Shown here piece by piece: positions 19,327-26,113 of a stretch of 26,113 nucleotides of DNA. Source of the DNA: a virus; IMG/VR virus record IMGVR_UViG_3300009165_000032, positions 1 to 26,113 of that record. One strand, 5' to 3'. Numbering within the stretch: the first letter of the stretch is position 1; every line of letters begins with the position of its first letter. The position numbers were made by a program, and so were the translations under genes. The notes under the pieces were generated by a model. That model did not search any database and was not told the origin of the DNA. It worked only from the letters and a program-made list of their open reading frames with translations.

Positions 19327-21534
19327 ATGAGTGAAATTTATCAAGATATACCCACATGGGATAATGGAGTTATTACTACAACTAGTTTTAACTCAAGAGA
19401 AGAATTCTCAGATTTTGTATTTTCTATATTTAAAATACCAGGACAATATAACTTTAATGCTACATCTTCAGAACTATTTACACAAGAATCTAGAAGTTTT
19501 AGAAAAAATAAAGTTTATTGTCTTGCTCCATTTAAATCTAAAGACTTTATAACTTACTGGGATGATAAAAAAATCAAATGCAGAAAAGGTTTTTTAATTA
19601 AAGATAAAGGTGACAGCTGGTTTATGACCCGTGAGTATTATATGTGGTTAAACTTCTTACCTATATTTAATAAGGAAATACAGCAGTTTGGTTTTGCAGA
19701 TATAAGAGATGCACAGTATCATATGACTCTATATGAACTATTAGCTGAGTTAAATTATAAACATGTTGCTATTCTTAAGAAAAGGCAGATTGCTTCTTCT
19801 TATTATCACATGGCCAAGTTATTAAATCAGCAATGGTTTGAAGAAGGGGTTACTCTTAAAATTGGTGCAAGTCTTAAGGATTATATTAATGAAAAAGGTT
19901 CTTGGAAATTTTTACAAGAATATGCTGCATTTTTAAATGAACATACTGCATGGTATAGACCGATGTCACCAGATAAAGTAATGATGTGGCAACAAAAGAT
20001 TGAGGTAAGAAAAGGGGATAGAAAAAATGAAGTTGGTCTTAAAGGAACTATACAAGGTATGTCTTTTGAGAAAGATCCAACAAATGGTGTCGGTGGACCA
20101 GTAAAATACTTCTTTCATGAAGAAGCTGGTATAGCTCCAAAGATGAATCAAACATATGAGTACATGAGACCAGCAATGAGATCTGGTTTAATTACTACAG
20201 GTATGTTTATAGCTGCAGGTTCTGTGGGTGATTTATCTCAATGTGAACCTTTAAGAAAAATGATTATATATCCAACTGAAAATGATATATATGCAGTAGA
20301 GACTGATTTAATAGATGGTAAAGGTACAGTAGGTATATCAGGTTTATTTATTCCTGAGCAATGGTCTATGCCACCTTATATAGATGAATTTGGAAATTCT
20401 AAAGTAACAGAAGGTTTGATTGCTTTAGATAATCAATTTGAGAAATGGAAAAAAGAATTAGATCCACAGACATACCAGTTAAGGATATCTCAGCATCCAA
20501 GAAATATTGAGGAAGCTTTTGCAAATAGAACAGTATCTGTATTTCCTACTCATCTTATAGCAGCACAACAAAGAAGAATAGAAGATAAAGAATATGCTTA
20601 TGAATTTTTAGATATATTTCCAGATCCTAATGGTAAGGTAAGAGTTGAACATAGTAATAGAAGACCAATCAATGAATTTCCAGTAACTAAAAATACTGAA
20701 GATAAGACAGGTGTATTAGTTGTTTGGGAAAGACCTATAGCTGATCCTACATTTGGTCAGTACTATGCTTCTATTGACCCTGTATCTGAAGGTAAGACTA
20801 CTACATCTGAATCATTGTGTTCTATATATATCATGAAGGCACCTGTTGAAGTAACAAAAGTTACTGGTGTAGAGACAGAAACTTATATAGAACAAGATAA
20901 GATTGTAGCTGCTTGGTGCGGTAGATATGATGATATAAACAAAACTCACCAAAAACTAGAATTAATAATTGAATGGTATAATGCCTGGACACTTATTGAG
21001 AATAACATCTCTTTATTTATTCAGTATATGATATCCAGAAAAAAACAAAGATTCTTAGTACCAAAAAGTCAAATCATGTTCTTAAAAGATATTGGTGCTA
21101 ATGCTTCAGTATATCAAGAATATGGTTGGAAGAATACTGGTACTTTATTTAAAGCTCATTTACTTAGTTACTGTATTGAATACACTAAAGAAGAATTAGA
21201 TGTTGAAACTAAAACAGATGGTACAATAGTAAGAACTAAATATGGTATTGAACGTATACCAGATATAATGCTACTTAAAGAAATGTCTGCATACTCTGAT
21301 GGAGTCAATGTGGATAGATTAGTTTCATTTTGTGCATTGGTTGCTTTTATGAGAATTCAGCAAGCAAACAGAGGTTATAGTAAGAGAGTAGTCATGGATG
21401 ATATGGCTAAAAACTTGCAAAAGTCAGAAAATTTGTTTAAATTAAATAACAGTCCTTTCCGTCATATGGGAGGAATAGGTAAACTATTGAATGGTCAAGG
21501 GTTTAAAAAATCCGCATTTAAAAATATTAAATAA
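19327..21534 (+). CDS. Terminase large subunit (TerL)
   Basis: This 735-residue protein has the two-domain TerL layout. In the ATPase domain, the P-loop position is occupied by the divergent LKKRQIASSYYHMAK (residues 150-164) and Walker B by VKYFFHEEAG (259-268) with the acidic pair Glu 265/Glu 266. In the RNase H-like nuclease domain, an Asp lies in YYASIDPVSEGKT (Asp 484), an acidic residue near 558 (IENN) and an Asp in NVDRLVSFCALVAF (Asp 663). The N-terminal 100 residues contain a Trp/Tyr-rich segment. It motors DNA into the procapsid through the portal encoded next (2 nt gap). The non-consensus P-loop is typical of the divergent crAss-like terminases as I know them. Confidence 0.92.
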   Translation: MSEIYQDIPTWDNGVITTTSFNSREEFSDFVFSIFKIPGQYNFNATSSELFTQESRSFRKNKVYCLAPFKSKDFITYWDDKKIKCRKGFLIKDKGDSWFMTREYYMWLNFLPIFNKEIQQFGFADIRDAQYHMTLYELLAELNYKHVAILKKRQIASSYYHMAKLLNQQWFEEGVTLKIGASLKDYINEKGSWKFLQEYAAFLNEHTAWYRPMSPDKVMMWQQKIEVRKGDRKNEVGLKGTIQGMSFEKDPTNGVGGPVKYFFHEEAGIAPKMNQTYEYMRPAMRSGLITTGMFIAAGSVGDLSQCEPLRKMIIYPTENDIYAVETDLIDGKGTVGISGLFIPEQWSMPPYIDEFGNSKVTEGLIALDNQFEKWKKELDPQTYQLRISQHPRNIEEAFANRTVSVFPTHLIAAQQRRIEDKEYAYEFLDIFPDPNGKVRVEHSNRRPINEFPVTKNTEDKTGVLVVWERPIADPTFGQYYASIDPVSEGKTTTSESLCSIYIMKAPVEVTKVTGVETETYIEQDKIVAAWCGRYDDINKTHQKLELIIEWYNAWTLIENNISLFIQYMISRKKQRFLVPKSQIMFLKDIGANASVYQEYGWKNTGTLFKAHLLSYCIEYTKEELDVETKTDGTIVRTKYGIERIPDIMLLKEMSAYSDGVNVDRLVSFCALVAFMRIQQANRGYSKRVVMDDMAKNLQKSENLFKLNNSPFRHMGGIGKLLNGQGFKKSAFKNIK

Positions 21535-21536
21535 CT

Positions 21537-24272
21537 ATGCAAGTATTTAACGCACTACAATTAAAAAAAGGAGCAAAGACTACACAAAATAGGATGGGTA
21601 GTATTACTCAACCTTTACAATTTCTTTCTAAAAAAGATAAAGATGAAGAGTGGGCTGCATGGAATTTAGATTGGTTGGAGTGGAATGGTCTTAAACAGAT
21701 AAGAAGAAATGCCCGCAAGTTGATGAAGAATTATAAACTTGCAAAAGGTATTATAGATAAGACAGATTATATTGTAGAAGAAAACAATGAGATGAGAGAC
21801 ATAGTAGATGTACTCACCAGAGAAGATGCTTCAGCTTTAGAACTTAAGTTTTATCCTATTATCCCCAATGTAATTAATGTACTTGTAGCAGAATTTGCTA
21901 AGAGATCAACTAAACTTACTTACCGTGCCATTGATGAGTTCTCATATAATGAGATGATGGAGCAAAAAAGAAAGATGGTTGAAGATACTCTTATGGCAGA
22001 TGCTCAGATGAAAATCCAAGCAGCATTATTAGAACAAGGTTTAGATCCTAATTCTCCAGAAGCACAAGAACAATTAAATCCTGAAAAACTTAAAGCTTTG
22101 CCAGAAATAGAAATGTTCTTTAAAAAAGATTACAGATCTATGATAGAACAATGGGCTGATCATCAACATAAAGTAGATGTTGAAAGATTCAGAATGGATG
22201 AGCTTGAAGAAAGAGCATTCAGAGATATGCTTATTACAGATAGAGAGTTCTGGCATATGAAAATGATGGAAGATGATTATGAAGTAGAACTTTGGAATCC
22301 TCCTGTTACTTTCTACCATAAGTCTCCTGATGCAAGATATATATCACAAGGTAACTGGGTAGGTAAAGTAGATATGCTTACAGTTGCTGATGTAATAGAT
22401 AGATATGGTTTTATGCTTACTGAAGAACAACATGAATCTTTAGAAGCTGTTTACCCTATCAGATCTGCTGGTTATACTATAGGTGGTCAAAATGATGGTA
22501 CATTCTATGATGCTACCAAGTCTCATGAATGGAATACTAACATGCCTTCATTAGCATACAGACAATATACATCTATGATGGCTGGTTCTGTATATGATGG
22601 TGGAGATATTATTAATCAAATCCTATCTGAGGGTGAAGATTATTATGATCAAGGTACTGCATACTTGTTACGTTGTACTACATGCTATTGGAAATCTCAA
22701 AGAAAAGTAGGACACTTAACTAAAATATTAGAATCTGGTGAAGTTATAAATGAAATTATAACTGAGGATTATAAGATAACAGATAAACCTTTGTATGATA
22801 CTAGGTTATTTAAAAACAAAAACAAAGAGAATCTTTTATTTGGAGAACATATTGATTGGATCTGGATCAATGAAGTATGGGGTGGAGTTAAAATAGGTCC
22901 TAATATTCCATCTTTCTGGGGTATGAATAATCCAGGAGGTTTTTCACCTATCTATATTGGTGTAGATAGAAATCATATTAAACCACTTAAGTTTCAGTTT
23001 AAAGGAGATAACAGTCTTTATGGTTGTAAACTTCCTGTAGAAGGTGCAGTATTTTCTGATAGAAATACTAAGTCAACTGCATTACTAGATTTGATGAAAC
23101 CGTATCAGATAGGATACAATATAGTTAACAATCAAATAGCTGATATTCTTGTTGATGAACTTGGAACCGTAATAATGTTGGATCAGAACTCCTTACCAAG
23201 ACACTCTTTAGGAGAAGATTGGGGTAAAGGGAATTATGCTAAAGCATATGTTGCTATGAAAAATTTCCAAATGCTTCCACTAGATACATCTATTTCTAAT
23301 ACAGAAAATGCATTAAACTTTAATCATTTTCAGAAACTAGATCTTTCTCAAACAGAAAGATTAATGTCAAGGATACAATTAGCAACTCACTTTAAACAAC
23401 AAGCTTATGAGGTAATTGGAATCAATCCTCAAAGAATGGGACAACAGTTATCACAAACTACAGCAACTGGTGTAGAGCAAGCAATGAGTGCTTCATATGC
23501 ACAAACAGAAACTTTCTTTATACAACATTGTGATTACTTAATGCCAAGAGTACACCAGATGCGTACAGACTTAGCTCAGTATTATAATTCAAATAGACCA
23601 TCTGCCAGACTTACTTACCTTACATCAGCAGATGAGAAGGTAAACTTTGAAGTAAATGGAACAGAATTACTAATGAGAGATCTAAACATATTCTGTACAA
23701 CCACAGCAAACCATAGAGCTATCCTAGAGCAATTAAAACAAATGGCTCTTAATAACAATACTACAGGAGCATCTATATTTGACTTAGGTAAAATAGTTAA
23801 ATCTGACACTGTATCAGAACTTACTTCTGTACTTAAAGATTCTGAACAAAAACAACAAGCTCAGAAACAACAAGAAATGCAACAACAACAACAAATGCAA
23901 CAAGAGCAAATACAATCTCAAGAAAAACAAAAACAAATGGAGATTGATGCTAATGAGGCAAGAGATGAGAAGAATAGACAAAGAGATATTTTGGTTGCTG
24001 AAATCAGAGCTGCAGGTTATGGAGCTATGAGTGATGTAAACAAAAATGAAATGTCTGACTACAATGATGCAATGAAAGAAATCAGAGCAACTGAACAATA
24101 CCAAGAACAAACAAGTTTGCAAAGAGAAAAGGAAGTAAATAGAATGAATCTAGATACTCAAAAGAACCAAATTGAGAGAGAAAAAATACAATCACAGAGA
24201 GAGATTGCAAACAAACAACTACAAATTGCACAAGAAAACAAAAATAAATATGATAAAAATGCAGGAAAATAA
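21537..24272 (+). CDS. Portal protein, large crAss-like type
   Basis: A 911-residue protein directly after TerL. It has the stretch LELKFYPIIPNVINVLVAEF (about residues 101-120) and an extended central body with Trp-rich segments (FWGMNNPGGFSPIYIGVD). A helical region (LATHFKQQAYEVIGINPQRM, then GQQLSQTTATGVEQAMSASY) matches the clip/wing-to-stem part of crAss-like portals. From about residue 765 onwards the protein becomes Gln/Lys/Glu-rich and coiled-coil in character (KQQAQKQQEMQQQQQMQQEQ at the start). Portals of most phages are 400-700 residues; crAss-like ones are unusually long, as here. It forms the dodecameric channel for DNA at the head vertex. Confidence 0.88.
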   Translation: MQVFNALQLKKGAKTTQNRMGSITQPLQFLSKKDKDEEWAAWNLDWLEWNGLKQIRRNARKLMKNYKLAKGIIDKTDYIVEENNEMRDIVDVLTREDASALELKFYPIIPNVINVLVAEFAKRSTKLTYRAIDEFSYNEMMEQKRKMVEDTLMADAQMKIQAALLEQGLDPNSPEAQEQLNPEKLKALPEIEMFFKKDYRSMIEQWADHQHKVDVERFRMDELEERAFRDMLITDREFWHMKMMEDDYEVELWNPPVTFYHKSPDARYISQGNWVGKVDMLTVADVIDRYGFMLTEEQHESLEAVYPIRSAGYTIGGQNDGTFYDATKSHEWNTNMPSLAYRQYTSMMAGSVYDGGDIINQILSEGEDYYDQGTAYLLRCTTCYWKSQRKVGHLTKILESGEVINEIITEDYKITDKPLYDTRLFKNKNKENLLFGEHIDWIWINEVWGGVKIGPNIPSFWGMNNPGGFSPIYIGVDRNHIKPLKFQFKGDNSLYGCKLPVEGAVFSDRNTKSTALLDLMKPYQIGYNIVNNQIADILVDELGTVIMLDQNSLPRHSLGEDWGKGNYAKAYVAMKNFQMLPLDTSISNTENALNFNHFQKLDLSQTERLMSRIQLATHFKQQAYEVIGINPQRMGQQLSQTTATGVEQAMSASYAQTETFFIQHCDYLMPRVHQMRTDLAQYYNSNRPSARLTYLTSADEKVNFEVNGTELLMRDLNIFCTTTANHRAILEQLKQMALNNNTTGASIFDLGKIVKSDTVSELTSVLKDSEQKQQAQKQQEMQQQQQMQQEQIQSQEKQKQMEIDANEARDEKNRQRDILVAEIRAAGYGAMSDVNKNEMSDYNDAMKEIRATEQYQEQTSLQREKEVNRMNLDTQKNQIEREKIQSQREIANKQLQIAQENKNKYDKNAGK

Positions 24273-24315
24273 ATCTAGTTAGCTATATAATGACCAAAAA
24301 GTTTTCCTGTATTTT
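24256..24315 (+). terminator. Long-loop hairpin after portal gene
   Basis: A 14-bp stem (24256-24269 with 24302-24315, one G-U pair) flanks a 32-nt loop and overlaps the portal stop codon. The T-tract is split, so termination could be weak. It precedes the promoter element for the scaffold/capsid unit. Confidence 0.5.
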
Positions 24316-24331
24316 AAATTTATCAAGTTTA

Positions 24332-24350
24332 TTTTGTATATTAAAAGTAT
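24332..24350 (+). promoter_or_regulatory. Rightward promoter element for scaffold/capsid unit
   Basis: TTTTGTATATTAAAAGTAT parallels 3392-3410 almost base for base. The TATATT core (24337-24342) ends 27 nt before the ATG at 24369, identical spacing to the 3391 element. Likely drives the capsid genes, which need the highest expression. Confidence 0.6.
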
Positions 24351-24368
24351 AATTAAAAACCAACAACA

Positions 24369-25634
24369 ATGAATGAACCAGCACAGAATCTAAATGAAGA
24401 GGTACTAGACTCTACTACGGTAGGTCAAGTAGATGTAAACATTGATGAATTATTTGGTAATCCAGGTGCAGCTAATATAATGTTACCTGAGGATGAAAAA
24501 CCAAAAACTATGTTTTCAAAAGAAAATATAGACACTACGTTCCTTGATAATACAGTAAGCACAGCTTCAGAAAGAAAAGAAGCAGCAGAGAAAAAAGCAG
24601 AAGTAGAAGATACTATTGCTGAACTTGATGGATTAATTTCTCAACAAGAAGATCCTACAACTAAAGGAAGACCTAAGGTAGATAAATCTGGTCTCTTTGA
24701 ATTGGCAGAGAAAATGATTGAAGAAGGTAGTCTTATTCCTTTTGATGATGATAAATCTTTAGAGGATTATACTGCAAAAGATTTTAGAGAATTATTTGAA
24801 GCTAACTTTCAAGAAAGAGAAAATAAAGTTAAGCAAGATGTTCCAAGAGAGTTTTTTGAATCTCTTCCTGAAGAATTACAAATTGCAGCTAAATATGTAG
24901 CAGATGGCGGAACAGATCTTAAAGGGTTATTCAGAACTCTAGCATATGTAGAAGAAATGATACAACTTGATCCAAGTAATGAAAGAGATCAAGAAGAAAT
25001 TGCAAGACAATATTTACATGCTACAAACTTTGGATCAGCAGAAGAAATTGAAGCTGAGATAGTAGATTGGGCTGACATGAACAAATTAGAACAAAAAGCT
25101 AAACAGTTCAAACCAAAATTAGATAGAATGCAAGAAGAAATTGTTGCAAGACAATTAGCTGAGCAAGAACATAAAAAAGAACAACAATCAAAGCAAGCAA
25201 AAGCATACACTGATAATGTATATAATACACTTGCTACAGGAGAAATAGGAGGAGTTAAACTAGATAAGAAAATCCAAGGTATGTTATATACAGGATTAGT
25301 ACAACCTAATTACTCATCTATCTCTGGTAAATCTACAAACCTACTAGGACATCTGTTAGAGAAGTATCAGTTTGTAGAACCAAGACATGATTTAATTGCA
25401 GAAGCCTTATGGTTACTTGCAGATGCGGATGGATACAAAGCACGTGTAAGAGAACAAGGAAATAAACAAGCTGTAGAAAAAACAGTTAGGCAATTAAAAA
25501 CTGAAGAGTCTAGAAAGCTTACAGGTTCTTCTAATAATGGAGAAACTGATGAAGAAAGAAAACCTCTTTCTAACAATAGATCACAACAAAAAACAATATC
25601 AAGACCGAACAATATGTTCAAGAGAACTTTTTAA
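24369..25634 (+). CDS. Scaffold-like head protein upstream of capsid, 421 aa
   Basis: Between portal and capsid lies an acidic, mostly helical protein of 421 residues. It begins with a disordered segment (MNEPAQNLNEEVLDSTTVGQ), has a coiled-coil stretch at about residues 62-80 (ASERKEAAEKKAEVEDTIAE) and long charged helices in the middle (KLDRMQEEIVARQLAEQEHK). It ends in a Lys/Arg/Asn-rich disordered tail with SRPNNMFKRTF at the very end. Such composition and position are characteristic of capsid scaffolding proteins, which assemble with the capsid and often carry a basic C-terminal capsid-binding helix or tail. No protease motif is seen. The role is inferred from position and composition. 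Confidence 0.72.
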   Translation: MNEPAQNLNEEVLDSTTVGQVDVNIDELFGNPGAANIMLPEDEKPKTMFSKENIDTTFLDNTVSTASERKEAAEKKAEVEDTIAELDGLISQQEDPTTKGRPKVDKSGLFELAEKMIEEGSLIPFDDDKSLEDYTAKDFRELFEANFQERENKVKQDVPREFFESLPEELQIAAKYVADGGTDLKGLFRTLAYVEEMIQLDPSNERDQEEIARQYLHATNFGSAEEIEAEIVDWADMNKLEQKAKQFKPKLDRMQEEIVARQLAEQEHKKEQQSKQAKAYTDNVYNTLATGEIGGVKLDKKIQGMLYTGLVQPNYSSISGKSTNLLGHLLEKYQFVEPRHDLIAEALWLLADADGYKARVREQGNKQAVEKTVRQLKTEESRKLTGSSNNGETDEERKPLSNNRSQQKTISRPNNMFKRTF

Positions 25635-25663
25635 TTTAGTAACAAACAAAAACAAACAATAAA

Positions 25664-26113
25664 ATGGCAACTCCAATTTTAAACAATGGTATCTTTCTAC
25701 GGGATACAGCCTACGCGGCAAGTTCACATGTAGACTCTTATCACTTGGTTAACATGTTAAAAGATGCACAACCTATGGACTTAGGTCCAGTAGATCTTTG
25801 GGCTATGGCTCAAAAGGTTGAAATGCCTCTTTATCAAATGTCTAGCTTTGGTGGTAAAAATGTAATTATGGTTGATAATGCTCGTGGAGAGTACAGATGG
25901 CAAACTCCGGTTTCCATTGACCTACCTTATATCCTTGAGGACATTGAACCAGACAATAACTTTAAAGGTATTGAAGGAACAACATTCCGCATCAAATTAA
26001 GCAGACGTGAGTTTGGTCATGGTGATATCATCACTTATGATAAATATAATGGTGTTGAGATGTACATTACTGCAGAAGATATTCTTCCTATAGGTGATGG
26101 TTTTATCTATACT
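25664..26113 (+). CDS. Major capsid protein, N-terminal 150 residues
   Basis: The frame starts at the ATG at 25664 behind an A-rich leader and is open to the window edge. The visible part includes MATPILNNGIFLRDTAYAAS, LGPVDLWAMAQKVEMPLY, KNVIMVDNARGEYRWQTPVS, and DNNFKGIEGTTFRIKLSRRE. Its location immediately after the scaffold-like gene and the character of the N-terminus fit the crAss-like HK97-fold capsid protein. The segment RGEYRWQTPVSIDLPYILED could form the N-arm and E-loop start. C-terminal domains are outside the window, so the assignment rests on context plus recognition of the N-terminus. DNA here is visibly richer in optimal codons (for example cgt, ctt, ggt), as expected for a highly expressed gene. 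Confidence 0.82.
   Translation, partial: MATPILNNGIFLRDTAYAASSHVDSYHLVNMLKDAQPMDLGPVDLWAMAQKVEMPLYQMSSFGGKNVIMVDNARGEYRWQTPVSIDLPYILEDIEPDNNFKGIEGTTFRIKLSRREFGHGDIITYDKYNGVEMYITAEDILPIGDGFIYT

Noticed and set aside
23814-24122. Antisense ORF rich in Leu and Phe opposite the portal tail
   Set aside because: It is the complement of the Gln/Lys-rich CAA/CAG/GAA codons of the portal. It has no leader element or terminator of its own.

Overview
The window is a segment of an AT-rich bacteriophage genome, most likely a crAss-like phage (order Crassvirales) of a Bacteroidota host. The strongest evidence is the rightward block at 16157-26113. It carries a winged-helix-like MALVNQVQ protein, an IHF/HU-like protein, a Cys-rich protein, a PD-(D/E)XK nuclease, a candidate small terminase, TerL, a very large portal with a Gln/Lys-rich tail, a scaffold-like protein and the start of the major capsid protein, in the order I associate with crAss-like head modules. 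The host inference rests on the absence of Shine-Dalgarno sequences, A-rich leaders before start codons, one good TTTG-N18-TANNTTTG promoter, and fibre families typical of Bacteroidota phages. Family names come from recognition of motifs; no database search was run.

Layout. Positions 1-1540 are transcribed leftward as small units. Each starts with a recurrent element (CTAACCCTTAAC on the minus strand) and most end in a hairpin plus U-run. Four units carry small unrecognised genes. A fifth (about 225-453) has no convincing ORF and looks like a small structured RNA. Positions 1540-1940 are a divergent noncoding region with a GC-rich, palindrome-containing island, an AT-rich stretch, a Bacteroidota-type promoter and a terminator. 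Positions 1943-3319 are a rightward cassette of five small genes, including a GroES-like co-chaperonin and a DUF3310 protein. Positions 3429-14636 encode the adsorption apparatus: fibre proteins with a shared N-terminal adaptor, two fibres built of 17-residue repeats, two paralogous G8/F5-8C-like beta-helix adhesins, a conserved 417-residue structural protein and several small partners. Positions 14791-16045 are a lysis module of two membrane proteins, an L,D-transpeptidase-like lysin and a small coupled gene. Positions 16157-24272 form a tightly packed packaging and portal operon, and 24369-26113 begin the scaffold/capsid unit.

How it works together. The leftward minus-strand units are probably early, host-directed functions under a phage-specific promoter. 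The rightward blocks are probably late virion and lysis genes. Rightward blocks are generally separated by hairpin terminators and restarted by a TATATT-centred element usually 22-32 nt before the first ATG. The GroES-like protein may redirect host GroEL to capsid folding. The fibre genes supply polysaccharide-binding and receptor-binding modules on a common docking domain. TerL, portal, scaffold and capsid build and fill the head. No tRNA, rRNA, CRISPR array, integrase or insertion sequence is visible.
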